Notes: a model not told the origin generated them from the sequence alone. A stretch of 49,170 nucleotides of DNA from Chitinilyticum piscinae (GCF_015223195.1 NZ_JADFUA010000016.1:1-49170), one strand, 5' to 3'; shown: positions 1 to 10,126, counted from the stretch's first letter. Numbers and translations are program-made.

Positions 1-2
1 AT

Positions 3-128
3 AACCAGCATTTGCCACAGCGGGCGCTACAGCACCAATCCCCCCTTCAAGCGATGAAGCATTGGCAGAAGCAAAGGCCCGAGTTATTCAAAAAGCGTGT
101 AATCAATCGAGCGGGACTGGACAGCTAG
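3..128 (+). pseudogene. C-terminal fragment of an integrase-core transposase (IS481/IS3-like)
   Basis: The third frame is open from the left edge to a TAG at 126-128 and reads as the last 41 residues of a DDE integrase-core transposase: a run with ALQHQSPLQAMKHWQ followed by PELFKKR and a short NRAGLDS end. This is the usual tail of IS481/IS3-type transposases, in which a P-x-x-A-x-K-x-W segment ends the rve domain. The rest lies outside the window. The helicase fragment starts two bases after this stop, so the element end probably cut that gene. The family is clear; the exact IS group is not. Confidence 0.6.
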
Positions 129-129
129 T

Positions 130-1827
130 TTGGTGGTCCTACCCATGGCGTTCTCAAGACGTGGAGTGGTGCGCTACAACTTGATGTTGGATAGGATGGG
201 CGCAGGAGCTGACCGAAATTGTATCAGTCTTGATTCACTGTGCCTCTCAGTCTTGCGCGAGCATTCGATCGCAAAGTCTTGGGAAATTGGGCGGGTGAGC
301 GCAAATATCGGCGATGCCGCGATGGGTCTGGAGCTAATGCGGTTGGCTGTGGATAGCCTGAATGAGCGGATCGTATTGGACGAGTACAGCGAATTGGATC
401 CGCTTTCGAGAACGCATGATTCGCTTCTTAAATATCTTGACCTAATTAATAACATTAAGGTTAGTTTGGCGTTTGAAGCTGAGCCGTTCAATAAAATTGA
501 ATCGGACGAGGGGTTAGACGAGTTTGATCTTGAAGCCATTGCTGATGCGTTGGCTGCTCTTGGCTTACCGCCTTTTGCCTTTAGCCTATTTTCCCTGTTT
601 GAAAATCTGCGGCGTGATAGCCGATACATGAGCTGGGCTGATCCAGCCTACGATTTGTGCAGAGAGCCTGAGGCGCTCCGCCGATGGCTCAAATCCGAAG
701 GTGTGGACGTTCTGCTGATCGATGAGTTTCACGACACCAAAGCCAGCCACTTTCAGATGCTGTCACTGCTAAAAAAATTCGGTGTTTCGTATGTGGCGGC
801 TGGCGATCCAGCGCAGGACATTTATGAGTTCCGGGGCATTGCTCCGTTTAATGCGCTGCAACGCATGTTGGATGCAGGAGCATTGAGAGAGACATTAACT
901 AGAAGCTATCGCTTCGGATCGAAAATCGGTCGCGAAGTGTTTGCGCAATTGTCCAAAGCAGAGAGACAGCATATCGAGCTGGATGTAGCCGGCCCGGACG
1001 GCGCGGTGGTGCATCTTGATGCGGATGAGTCGCTGGCTAAGCAGCTTGCGAAGCTGCAGCCTCGCTTTGTGAAGCATAATGCTTGGCCGAACAGCACGGT
1101 GATTGTTGTGCCTAGCAATCCGCATGCGATGCCTGTCATGCGTGATTTGCTACTGGCAGGCATGCCGGTGCGACAGGGGGCTGGAATGCCTCGGTACGGG
1201 CAACGCCTTGAGGTTCTACTGATGCGCGGAGTGGTGCTAATGTCCGGTTGGGTTAGAAGCACAAAAAAGATATGGGCGGATGATGTGATGGCTGCGCTTG
1301 AACTGCTCAAGCTGCCGGCGATCGGTGTACCGGTGTATCAGCGCGAGGAAATTGAAGCGGGTCTAGTAATCCAGCAGGAAAACGCTGAGTACGAAACCAC
1401 GTTCAATATGAAAAAGGCTGCAACATCGATTGCCCAGTTACGCGCGATTTTGTCGATTGAATGCCAGCTTAATCGTGAGTCGCTACAAAGCATCATCGTG
1501 CGCTGGGGTATTCATACATATGTTCGTGATCAGGCAGTGACGCAGGCTGAACGTCTCGGTTCTGAACTGTTACTCAATGAGCTAACAGATCGGCTACTAG
1601 AAATGGGCGGCAACGACTTCATTGCTGACCTTGATCTGATTTACGAGCGCGGCCAAATGGTCAAGGAGGGTATGCGGATTACCTCGGTGTTGCAGTCAAA
1701 AGCGATGGAGTGGCCGGTAGTCATCATGCCGCCACAAGCATGGCACAGTAATCGTAATCGAACGGTTTTAGAGCAGCGCGAACGATATATTGCCATGTCT
1801 CGAGCGAAAAGCATGCTTCTGCTTTAG
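130..1827 (+). pseudogene. UvrD/Rep-type superfamily 1 helicase, 5'-truncated
   Basis: The product is an SF1A DNA helicase/ATPase fragment. Visible motifs: an Ia-like segment near residue 7 (MAFSRRGVVRYNLML), motif II LLIDEFHD near residue 195, motif III AGDPAQDIYEFRG near 230, motif IV SYRFGS, motif V (SVLQSKAMEWPVVIMP) and motif VI ERYIAMSRAKSMLLL at the very end. The Walker A motif that must precede the Ia segment is missing. The frame opens only at about 103, the first usable start is a TTG at 130, and a transposase tail lies directly upstream. The gene has therefore lost its first 50-80 codons and is probably inactive as an ATPase. The remaining frame is intact, so the loss may be recent. 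Confidence 0.75.
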
Positions 1828-1905
1828 CCGGGATATTCGCCGTCCCAAGAAAGGCGTCCGGTTGGGTGCATTGAATAACCCGACATTTATTAGACAAAAA
1901 GCTGT

Positions 1906-2039
1906 CGGTCAGGTCACCAGCAGCCTGCGCACAAGTCATTAGCGATATGATCACGAGTAATCAGTCGGGTCTCGGTCAGGTCACCAGCAGCCTGCGCACA
2001 AGTCATTAGCGATATGATCACGAGTAATCAGTCGGGTCT
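1906..2039. repeat. Tandem duplication of a 67-bp unit carrying the TGATCACGAGT palindrome
   Basis: Two identical 67-bp copies lie head to tail at 1906-1972 and 1973-2039. Each contains TGATCACGAGTAATCA (1948-1963 and 2015-2030), a copy of a palindrome family found at six places in the window. A diverged copy in inverted orientation is at 4353-4425, so the IS5 element and the GIY-YIG gene are bracketed by inverted copies. The rest of 1828-2149 holds no gene that I can support. Confidence 0.85.
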
Positions 2040-3522
2040 GAATAATACATAGCGCCATGATTTCAATGACGAAACATGCCATTCGCACCCATGAATTTGC
2101 AAGTTTTCATTAAAATCGACGCGTTTCCTTGCACATTTTCGAGACCCGCATGGGCCCCAAACCGCTGACTCCGAAGCCCAATGATCTGTTTCGCCAACGT
2201 CTGGATGAGCTGGTCAACCTCCGCCATCCGCTGGTGCAACTGGCGGAACACATCGACTGGAGCGTGTTCGAGCGGGAATGGGCTGGCCTGTTTCCCTCTC
2301 AGCGTGGCCGACCGGCGCTGCCTCCGCGTTTGATTGCCGGCCTGCTGTATCTGCAGCACACCTTTGGTTTGTCAGATGACGACGTGGTCTGGGGCTGGGT
2401 GGAGAATCCCTACTGGCAACTGTTCTGCGGCGAAACCTGGTTTCAGCATCAGCCGCCGATTGATCCCAGTTCGCTGACCCGCTGGCGCAAACGCATTGGC
2501 GAAGAAGGGTTGGAATGGCTGCTCACACAAACCATCCGTGCTGCCGAATCGACGGGCGTGGTCAAGCGGCAGAGTTTCGACAAGGTAATTGTCGACAGCA
2601 CCGTCCAGGAAAAAGCGATCGCGCATCCGACCGACAGCCGTTTGCTCAACCGTGGACGTGAGCAGCTGGTGAAGCTGGCGGCAGAAGCCGGGTTGACGCT
2701 GCGGCAGAACTACAACCGCGAAGCCCCGAAACTGGCCGGTCAGATTGGCCGCTATGCACATGCCAGACAGTTCAAGCGCATGCGCAGTAGCCTGAAGAAA
2801 CTGAAAACCCTGGTTGGCCGGGTCTGGCGCGACGTCTCGCGTCAGGTGGCACGCATTCCTGCCGAACTGCAGGACAAAAGCCACGAGCTGCTGCACAAGG
2901 TCGAGCGTTTGCTCACGCAGCAGAAGAAGGACAAGAACAAGCTGTACAGCCTGCATGCACCCGAGGTGGAATGCATCAGCAAAGGCAAGGCGCGCCAGCC
3001 TTACGAGTTTGGCGTCAAAGTCTCGGTGGCGACCACCCACCAGGAAGGGCTGGTGATCGGCATGCGCAGTCTGCCTGGCAACCCGTATGACGGGCATACG
3101 CTGCACGAAGCACTGGAACAGCTGGAAATCCTGACGGATCACTGCCCGAAAGAAGTGTTCGTCGATCTGGGCTATCGCGGCCACACGGCTCCCGATGACA
3201 TCAAGGTCTACCACCGGAATCTGAAGCGAGGCATTACCAGCAGATTGAAACGGGACATCAAGCGGCGCAGCGCCATTGAGCCGGTGATCGGGCACATGAA
3301 GAACGACGGGCGACTACGGCGGAACTGGCTAAAAGGCGCGGAAGGCGATGCCTTCCACGCCCTGTTGTGCGGTTGTGGCCACAACCTGCGGCTGATTCTG
3401 AAGAAGCTGCGGCTTCTTTGCGCCCTGATCTGGCTGGTGTGTTACCGGCGGTTGATCGGCAGAGGAGCCCGTCAACCGCAGTTTGCGATCGGGGCCATGT
3501 GAAAATCGAATTGTTCAGGGCC
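2034..3522 (+). mobile_element. IS5-family insertion sequence (approximate ends)
   Basis: One transposase gene lies between imperfect inverted ends: GGGTCTGAATAAT on the left and, read as reverse complement, GGCCCTGAACAAT on the right. The length of about 1.49 kb fits the family. No matching target duplication is obvious. The left end runs into the second 67-bp repeat, so the outer few bases are uncertain. The transposase frame is complete and the element may be active. Confidence 0.65.
2150..3502 (+). CDS. IS5-family transposase
   Basis: A 450-residue DDE transposase when started at the ATG at 2150; an upstream TTG at 2129 would add seven unconserved residues. The N-terminal half has the IS5 DUF772-type region (RPALPPRLIAGLLYLQ, PYWQLFCGE, PSSLTRWRKRIG). 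The catalytic segments follow: KVIVDSTVQEKAIAHPTDS with the first Asp, FVDLGYRGH with the second, and IEPVIGHMKNDGRL with the Glu region. The C-terminal part is basic and hydrophobic, as in other members. It sits alone in its element. It looks intact. Confidence 0.9.
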   Translation: MGPKPLTPKPNDLFRQRLDELVNLRHPLVQLAEHIDWSVFEREWAGLFPSQRGRPALPPRLIAGLLYLQHTFGLSDDDVVWGWVENPYWQLFCGETWFQHQPPIDPSSLTRWRKRIGEEGLEWLLTQTIRAAESTGVVKRQSFDKVIVDSTVQEKAIAHPTDSRLLNRGREQLVKLAAEAGLTLRQNYNREAPKLAGQIGRYAHARQFKRMRSSLKKLKTLVGRVWRDVSRQVARIPAELQDKSHELLHKVERLLTQQKKDKNKLYSLHAPEVECISKGKARQPYEFGVKVSVATTHQEGLVIGMRSLPGNPYDGHTLHEALEQLEILTDHCPKEVFVDLGYRGHTAPDDIKVYHRNLKRGITSRLKRDIKRRSAIEPVIGHMKNDGRLRRNWLKGAEGDAFHALLCGCGHNLRLILKKLRLLCALIWLVCYRRLIGRGARQPQFAIGAM

Positions 3523-3572
3523 GACTATGTAAGTGCTTGCTCACATATACTCGGCTTGTTGTCTAAGCGTGC

Positions 3573-3659
3573 GCTCAACCGGACCCGCAACGGCCTGCCA
3601 CCGTCGGGCCTCATTTCATTCTGGTCCGCTGGCGTAATGCCGTCGCGGGCCGGTTAGCT
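3573..3659 (+). repeat. attC-like imperfect stem with R-box ends
   Basis: GCTCAAC at 3573-3579 matches the integron R'' box RYYYAAC, and GTTAGCT at 3653-3659 matches the R' box GTTRRRY at six of seven positions. The arms inside pair over about 17 positions (3577-3594 with 3639-3655) with one unpaired A at 3583 and one mismatch, like the extrahelical bases of attC sites. The total of 87 bp is in the attC size range. It lies after the IS5 end and 48 bases before the GIY-YIG gene. No integron integrase gene is in the window, so this would be an orphan cassette boundary. Confidence 0.4.
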
Positions 3660-3707
3660 AAATCGTTTGGCAACACCACGTACTGATTCACGAGTTGAGG
3701 TGATTTC

Positions 3708-4175
3708 ATGTTCCAACCCCAATACTTCAATGTTCACTGGTATGGTCCGTACTCATTTGAAGACGCAGAGGCGCTTAGTGACCCGAACCTAGTTCTCTAC
3801 ATGATTTGTGGTACACACGGTATCTATGGAAAGAGCGTTCCCCTCTACATCGGAAAGACCTTCCGCACACCTTCCAAAAGGTTGGGCGAGCACAAATGGA
3901 TAGAGCATGAACCAGATCCAGTGCAGGTTTACGCTGCGGCAATTAGTAAACCGTTTCAAGCATGGAACGAAATCGAACACGACGAAGAGTATCCGGCGCC
4001 TGAGAATTCAATAATAGAGAAGGTGGAGTCATTGATAATCTTTGCGCATCAGCCCGTCTATAACTCACGATCCAAAGCTGGAACTCAAACCGTAAGCGAC
4101 GATATTGTCATCTTCAACACGGGCCGTCGCTCCACCTTGCTTCCAGAACTTTCCTCCATGTATTGGTATGCATAA
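3708..4175 (+). CDS. Small GIY-YIG nuclease-like protein
   Basis: A 155-residue protein with a diverged GIY-YIG fold: LVLYMICGTHGIYGKSVPLY covers the first two strands (the GIY element is near residue 37), YIGKTFRTPSKRLGEHKW gives the YIG strand and the helix with the conserved Arg and His, and VESLIIFAHQPVYNSR supplies the Glu and Asn of the last part of the active site. There is no other recognisable domain. GAGGTG six bases before the ATG is a good ribosome binding site. The gene is a monocistron between the attC-like stem and a repeat, which would suit a mobile cassette. Nuclease activity is inferred from the fold; the target is unknown. Confidence 0.65.
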   Translation: MFQPQYFNVHWYGPYSFEDAEALSDPNLVLYMICGTHGIYGKSVPLYIGKTFRTPSKRLGEHKWIEHEPDPVQVYAAAISKPFQAWNEIEHDEEYPAPENSIIEKVESLIIFAHQPVYNSRSKAGTQTVSDDIVIFNTGRRSTLLPELSSMYWYA

Positions 4176-4568
4176 AGTGTTGCTGAACCCATCATTCCAC
4201 CGGAGCTTCGCGAAAGCCTGCGAGTGGGTGAATTCGGACGTTATTGTTTGGAATGTAACTACAAATCGACATTGATGCCTTGAAGATGAATGTCAGCTCT
4301 GGCCGAGCAGCAGCCTGCCAAGTGCGGATTCTGGCGGACATGAACACCCATTCTGATCACTCGTGATCATATCGCTGATGACTTGTGTGCAGGCCGCTGG
4401 TGACCTGCCAGGCAGCTTTTTGTCTGCAATTCGGCCATTGCAGTCGTTTTACCCCACTCAGTTGAATGACCGTAGTCGCACACAAAGCTGACTACGCAGT
4501 CTCTGCAAAACCGGGGCGATTCAATGGAGCTGGCAATGGGATCCAAGCTGAGGCCAGCTTCGCATGAG
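4176..4568. other. Intergenic region with inverted copy of the 67-bp repeat
   Basis: No gene is supported here. Positions 4353-4425 read on the minus strand match the 67-bp unit at 1906-2039, with the palindrome TGATCACTCGTGATCA at 4354-4369. The sequence just before it (AGTGCGGATTCTGGCG near 4321) also occurs at 21300, so the palindrome and the AAGTGCGG repeat family travel together. Confidence 0.6.
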
Positions 4569-7500
4569 TCACGACGATGAACCGGCACAAACGGAGAGCA
4601 TGAGATGCTCGGCCTCCTTGAAGAGGTCAACGGAAAGCTGCACCTTGCGGCTAACCGAGTGGCCAACCCGAACCTCAGCCGCGAGTTGTTCGAAGGGGTT
4701 TCGAATCGTTCGAACGAATGGCTGGGTGTCCTCTAGATCCGAGCGGAGATTGCCTACCAGGTAGAGGTAGAAGCGAGATCTGAGCGCGCTTGAACCGGCC
4801 GACTTCCACTCGTTCCAACTCATTTCCTGCACCCGCGACTTCACCCCCGAAGACTTGAGTTCAATAAGGCGATCGAGATACTCAGGAGCTCGTGGGTCGA
4901 GGGTGAGCACATCGAATCCAGGCCACTCTTGTGAAATGCCGAACCTCTGGCTGAGGTGCTGCATCGACTCATCGAAGCGCTGTGACAGTTCTCGCGCGCG
5001 GGCGATCTTGTCCGGTGATGACACGTCGAATACCAGCGCGTCTGGCTGTTGCTCGCTACGTGCAGGGTCGAATATGTCGGCGTTGATAAGGCCGACCTTA
5101 CGCAGTCGGTTCCGCTCGAAGGACAGAGTAACCCACATGCCGACTTTGTTGAGTGCGACGAGGTCGGTGTGCCCCCCATACCCGCCATTCTTGGAACCGG
5201 TCTGGCCTCCCCCGGGGCTTGCGGTGTCGGTCGACTTTCCGATTGATGTGGGCTGCGGAGTGCCCGCGCCTACGACCAGAACGGGCTGACCGTCGATGAG
5301 CAGCTGACCGGGTGAAAATAAGGGCACGCGGCGTATATCGGCCGAGGGCTTTTGCTGGCTTGTGCCATCGGGAAGCACGGCCTGTTGCTCGCGTGTGCCG
5401 GTAGCCAGGGTCGTCTTGGGATCGACGGTCGGACCAAGTTCGACATCCGGCGGCATTCCTTCCTCGCCACTACTCAGGAACAACGTCCGTCTCTCCTCAA
5501 CGTCGAGAGGCGCGCCGGCGCGACGGAGGAGTCGCTCACGATCTTCAGGTGTCCTGGCCTGTATCAGGGCCAGGAACGGCTCGAAATATCCGGCACCAAA
5601 AACTTCGCACAGCGCGTTAGCGAGCGCTTCTGCTTCACGCGGTTCTGGAGGCCATGAGTGCTCTCCCCAAACGACAAAAGCCTGAGTCGGCTTGCCCAAC
5701 TCCAATGCGACGAAAGCGTCTCGACCACCGTTACCAAGGTCAAGTTTTCTCCCTGCCAACTCACAATCGAGTTCCAGATTTGTCACGGCATCTAGGCAGT
5801 CAACTAGATTACGCAGACGTTGCGCATCTTGCCTTGCGAGCTTTTCGTCTGATCGTTCCGTAGCAATTCGCGAGAGCAAATAGGGTGCGAGAAGACGAAT
5901 CTCCTGTCGTAGACGTTCGAGATCTTCGTCGCTCAACGCACTGTCCCCGGGCCGTGGGGCCCATCGGAGCGAGTCTTCTAGTATAGGTACACCAAAGAGG
6001 TGGGCGATCGACGTTCGCGCTACAGGCAGCGACTCCATGACGAATGACCAAATGGTCACGTCCGATTGCAGGTGCTCCCGGGTTTCTCGACGATCCATGT
6101 AGAAGAGTTGCCCGTCATCGACAAAGCGATAGGCCTTGTGACCATCATGAGCCAAGAGCGGTGCGCTTGCGAGCGGAGCTGCACCAGGGGCTAACTCCCG
6201 ATTTGAGTGGTCCCTGCCGGAGAGAAGTTCGAAGAGGTTTCGGTAGGCCGGTCGGATGACCTCCCGGAGATCGAGCCTTAGGTCCTCCCCCGCTTCGAAC
6301 CTCGTGGCGTAGAGATCACGCAGGCGCTCGAGTAGGACTCGTGCATCATCCAAAGTAAAGGTGGCAGGGCTCAATTCTTCGCGCAAGCCGAGCGCCTGTG
6401 CGAATCCCTTCGCCTTGCCTTTGAGAACTGTTGGATCCACCTCGAGAGCTGGAACTAGAAAGCTCCCAGTCCTGGCGCGACGCCCGAAGCGCCGCTCGAC
6501 CTCGAGGGTCGGCAACCAGACCTGCTTGGCGTGTCGAGGACCATGCCCCGTTGGACAGAAAGGCGACGCCTGAAGACGCGCCATCCAGAAATCCACGCCC
6601 GCCTCGACAAGTTCCTCGTCTTTCGCTCGCTGTGGCTTGGTTCTCATTGCTGGAACGCTACCTGATGACACTTGCGCGACAAGTGCGCTTGAGAACCGCT
6701 CCAATGAATGCCAATTCCGTGCGAGGTGCTCATAGAGCGCTTGGCCGAGCTTAGTCGTTCGGTCCTCAGAGGCTGCCCTCAGGAGGGTCACGAGGTGATC
6801 GAGATCGTGTAATCTGTAGAAGTAGGGTGTTGTGCCCTCGGTCTGCCCCTCTTCGGCGAGCGAAGTCCTGAGCCGACTCATGTACTCACTCCAGATACTA
6901 TGGTCCACGTTTTTGAAGATCCAGCCTTCCGGGCGTTTTAAGTCGGACGTCTTGAGCCAGCCAGACGCGCGATCCTCTACATCATGGAAATGGACCGGGC
7001 GGAGCACCTGATTGACCCCAAGCCACAGAAGGAAGTTAAGCCAACGGCTTCTCTCGTCTCCTTCCAGCGCGGCTTCTTCATCCTCATCTAGACCCACCTC
7101 GTCCGCGCCTGAGTCGAAACTATCTGTCTGTGGCGCCTCTTGGAGATGGCGATACTTAGCCAGGAGTCCCACGAACACATCGGGCCCAGCGAGGAAGTGG
7201 ATTGACGGCAACCCTTCGACGCAGAGCTCTCGACCGGTCGCGAGAATTCGCTCGACTGAGTTGTCGGCGACCCAGTCACTCCCAAGGTACGCTTGGTAGG
7301 CAGGTATCCAGACGAACTGACCCGGCGCGTCGCCACGACAGGGCACGTCCAAACGACTCAGGTTGAAGAGGGCACGATTCGTTCCGAGGCGCTCGTAGGG
7401 CAGCGGCGCACCAGGATTTGGCGCTCGGCCGGCAAGCTGGCAAATGGCGGCAATGCGTTCAAGGGAGTGCAATGACTCGCGCTCGCCGCGGCTTTGGGCG

Positions 7501-9452
7501 TCTCTCTCTAGATCGAGGGCTGGCAGGACGCTGGCACGCATGACGGCAGGGAACTTGAATTCCTGCACGTCGAAGAGGGCCTGCCAAGTGGCCACCTCTT
7601 GCCCCAGTTGTTGATTGCGCTCCTTGGGTGTCAGATCCCCCCAGCAGATTTCCTGCATCAGGAAGCAAAGGCCGTCCAGTGGCACCGTTCCATGGAGCGA
7701 TCGCGGGGGATAGAAACACGTCAGTCCTAATGTTGTAACCCGGTGAGCCGTCCCGTCGTCTGCCATGCCAACCGGAAAAAGAGGCTCTCGGCGGGCCGCT
7801 GCAGCAAGGCTCTCGCGTCCGTCGGCGTCCAACGCCAGCCACAGCCTCTCCAGAACATGAAGCACCGGATCCACAAATAGTTTTCCAACGACTTCCAGTT
7901 GAGAACGCGAAGGCTCAGGATTGGCAAGAGCCGCCGCGGCCCGGTCGGGCTTCAACTCATACGCTCCGTGGTCAACGAGAACTCGGGCAACCTCGGAGCC
8001 GCAAAGTGCTGCAGAGGGGAAATGTCCGTCCTCTGTAGATGCGTTCGCAGGTAGGAGGGCTCTGAGCGCCTCTCCGACATTGGGGTCGTCGACGATTGGC
8101 GGCACGACGCATGTGGCGATCGCTATCGGTACGCCCACTTCCTGGGGTAGGAATGCGAAGTCGTGCAGCGCAGTACGCACCTCGTCGAACAGCGCCTGTG
8201 CTGCCGCAGTCCCACACGGAACTCCAACGTGCGTTCCTCTATCAAGAAGCCTCAGGACATCGACAACTGACGCCCCGTTGGACAAAAGCTGCGGAATCAG
8301 AAAGTCACGAAGCGTGCCTGCAACCTTTCGCATTAGGAGGCGGTTGTAGTTCGTTGCATCCGCTTCAACGCGAATCTCTTGCCGGGATAGGTTCGAGCCG
8401 AATGCTCCGCTCACTAGTAGGTGGTAGGGACAAGGTTCCCCAGTGGGAAGGAACACGTGAAGTTTTTGCCACGTTGGATCGAGCGTAACAGGTTTGCCGT
8501 TCCGGATGCGTGCCGCCACGGAAACCTCGGTTAGCTCAACGCCGTCCCAAGTAAACTCATCTAAGCCGCCGCGATGGTTCTCTATCGGGATGTTGGGGTT
8601 ATGTGCGACGAGGAATGTTTCCACAGCCCCATGTTCGGAAGTCAGCGATACGCGATACGTCCCCGCATCAGTGAATGCAGAAACGTCCTGTTCGTTGGTG
8701 CTGGTGACCCTCTTACGCTGTACTGTCCAAGCGAACGAGTGTTGGCGGGGTTGGATGGACACCTCAACACGACTTAGGTGCTTTAGGAACACTAGCGACG
8801 TCACCGGCAAATCGAGCAGGGACTGCGCGAGTCCGTCGCGTTGCTCTGCGGTCATCTTGGCTCGCAGTGGAAAACGGAAGGCTGTATGCATCCCTTGTCT
8901 TTGCAAGGCAAGCCATTGCTCAGGCATGTCTTCAATGAGCCAAGGAAATCGTGTAACGGGCGCGCGAGCGACCGGTGTGAGGGTTTTGTCTGCAACGAGG
9001 ACTTCGACGGCTTCCAATGCTCTGCCAGGGCCGAAACTGAAACATATCGTCGTCGAGTACACCTCCGGCGCATCTGAGATCTCCAGAACAGATTTGAACC
9101 CCATCCCTTTGTGGCCGATGGATGCCCGGCGCTTTTGATTCTTTGCGGATTTACTGCTAGCACTGATCCCGCAGAGCCCTCTCACATCTGCTTCATCAAG
9201 GGGCCTGCCTGAGTTGGCAACCCATAGTGCGTCTTCCTCAAGGACAAACGCGATAGCTGCACTGGAAGGATCGTTGGACGATATGGCGTCGTCGGCGTTT
9301 TGAAGAAGTTCGTAGATAAGGCGCCCACGGTAGTCCTGAGCGATTTGCGACTCTTGGCCGACGTCTTCGCGCAGTCGTTGGGGACTGGCTCGATAGACGT
9401 TGAGGTTCTCGGTTCGAATACAGGCGAGTAGATCATCGAGCACTGCAATCAC
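4569..9452 (-). CDS. Giant Hsp90-type ATPase (sacsin/NO VEIN-like) with C-terminal nuclease-like domain
   Basis: A 1627-residue protein starting at a GTG. The N-terminus is a GHKL/Hsp90-type ATPase: the N box RLIYELLQNADDA at residues 44-56 (Glu48, Asn52, Asp55), a G1-like VANSGRPL at 78-85, and the G2 box SIGHKGMGFKSV at 111-122. This arrangement is seen in sacsin and in bacterial DUF3883/NO VEIN-type proteins. About 1100 central residues have no motif that I recognise. Near the end, GFDV (Asp1514) followed by RLIELKSSG (Glu1531, Lys1533) and MSWNEWKSA resemble a PD-(D/E)XK/DUF3883 nuclease core. Large ATPase-plus-nuclease proteins of this sort occur in phage-defence islands, and the neighbours here fit that. 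A defence role is inference. It appears intact and monocistronic. Confidence 0.7.
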   Translation of the reverse strand: MIAVLDDLLACIRTENLNVYRASPQRLREDVGQESQIAQDYRGRLIYELLQNADDAISSNDPSSAAIAFVLEEDALWVANSGRPLDEADVRGLCGISASSKSAKNQKRRASIGHKGMGFKSVLEISDAPEVYSTTICFSFGPGRALEAVEVLVADKTLTPVARAPVTRFPWLIEDMPEQWLALQRQGMHTAFRFPLRAKMTAEQRDGLAQSLLDLPVTSLVFLKHLSRVEVSIQPRQHSFAWTVQRKRVTSTNEQDVSAFTDAGTYRVSLTSEHGAVETFLVAHNPNIPIENHRGGLDEFTWDGVELTEVSVAARIRNGKPVTLDPTWQKLHVFLPTGEPCPYHLLVSGAFGSNLSRQEIRVEADATNYNRLLMRKVAGTLRDFLIPQLLSNGASVVDVLRLLDRGTHVGVPCGTAAAQALFDEVRTALHDFAFLPQEVGVPIAIATCVVPPIVDDPNVGEALRALLPANASTEDGHFPSAALCGSEVARVLVDHGAYELKPDRAAAALANPEPSRSQLEVVGKLFVDPVLHVLERLWLALDADGRESLAAAARREPLFPVGMADDGTAHRVTTLGLTCFYPPRSLHGTVPLDGLCFLMQEICWGDLTPKERNQQLGQEVATWQALFDVQEFKFPAVMRASVLPALDLERDAQSRGERESLHSLERIAAICQLAGRAPNPGAPLPYERLGTNRALFNLSRLDVPCRGDAPGQFVWIPAYQAYLGSDWVADNSVERILATGRELCVEGLPSIHFLAGPDVFVGLLAKYRHLQEAPQTDSFDSGADEVGLDEDEEAALEGDERSRWLNFLLWLGVNQVLRPVHFHDVEDRASGWLKTSDLKRPEGWIFKNVDHSIWSEYMSRLRTSLAEEGQTEGTTPYFYRLHDLDHLVTLLRAASEDRTTKLGQALYEHLARNWHSLERFSSALVAQVSSGSVPAMRTKPQRAKDEELVEAGVDFWMARLQASPFCPTGHGPRHAKQVWLPTLEVERRFGRRARTGSFLVPALEVDPTVLKGKAKGFAQALGLREELSPATFTLDDARVLLERLRDLYATRFEAGEDLRLDLREVIRPAYRNLFELLSGRDHSNRELAPGAAPLASAPLLAHDGHKAYRFVDDGQLFYMDRRETREHLQSDVTIWSFVMESLPVARTSIAHLFGVPILEDSLRWAPRPGDSALSDEDLERLRQEIRLLAPYLLSRIATERSDEKLARQDAQRLRNLVDCLDAVTNLELDCELAGRKLDLGNGGRDAFVALELGKPTQAFVVWGEHSWPPEPREAEALANALCEVFGAGYFEPFLALIQARTPEDRERLLRRAGAPLDVEERRTLFLSSGEEGMPPDVELGPTVDPKTTLATGTREQQAVLPDGTSQQKPSADIRRVPLFSPGQLLIDGQPVLVVGAGTPQPTSIGKSTDTASPGGGQTGSKNGGYGGHTDLVALNKVGMWVTLSFERNRLRKVGLINADIFDPARSEQQPDALVFDVSSPDKIARARELSQRFDESMQHLSQRFGISQEWPGFDVLTLDPRAPEYLDRLIELKSSGVKSRVQEMSWNEWKSAGSSALRSRFYLYLVGNLRSDLEDTQPFVRTIRNPFEQLAAEVRVGHSVSRKVQLSVDLFKEAEHLMLSVCAGSSS

Positions 9453-10126
9453 CTTGGCCTTGGAGGAGAGTGACGGATAGGAAATTCAACGATACTTTTG
9501 CAGTATCCCGAGGTTTCTAGATGTAAACAAGCGCGAATGAACCTCGAAAATCCACCTCAGACGGACCGCTTCTGGCCGAACAGAACCTGATCACGAACGT
9601 CCACGTCAGCGGGGTGAGCAATTGGGATTAGTTGGTAATCAAGTTCATCGGATAACCTCCCCGTTTGGCATGGCGGCTGTTTTGCTTGGCAGCGATTCGA
9701 ACTTGTAGTCTAGTCACCAATGCTTGAATCTAACCGCTTAAATCGTACGCACGTTACTAGCTGATTATAAAGAAAGTAGGTTTGTGGCTTGTGGACTTCG
9801 GGAGTTTCGCGGAGAGCGGAGAGATGAATCGCCCCCAGTTTTGTAGAGATTTCGCTGTCATCTATGTACACCACTGCGGCCGTTCAAGCCGGAGGGACTG
9901 AACGGCCGCAAAGGACGAACAGCTGTCAGTGAGACCATCACGATGGTCATATCTCATCGGCGGAGTGGGCACGAACGCCAGAATGAGTGGTCACGAGTGA
10001 CCAGATTCCGCAGCCAAGCTTGGTCATCGGCCATAGCGGCAGTTCAGCACCCAAGTATTACGTCTCCACTTTCGATCTGCAGCAGACGGTCGTATTAGGG
10101 TTGGTCATTGCCAAAGACGGCTACAG
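9453..10126. other. Gene-free stretch with a palindromic repeat copy
   Basis: No credible gene is present in these 670 bases. It would hold the promoter of the giant ATPase, but no convincing -35/-10 pair stands out. TGGTCACGAGTGACCA at 9988-10003 is a perfect copy of the dispersed palindrome, followed by ATTCCGCA as in the copy near 22197. A second dyad (GCGGCCGTTCA and TGAACGGCCGC, 9877-9909) could form a stem. Confidence 0.5.

Noticed and set aside
2372-3295. 307-codon open frame antisense to the IS5 transposase
   Set aside because: A shadow of the intact transposase with no family resemblance.
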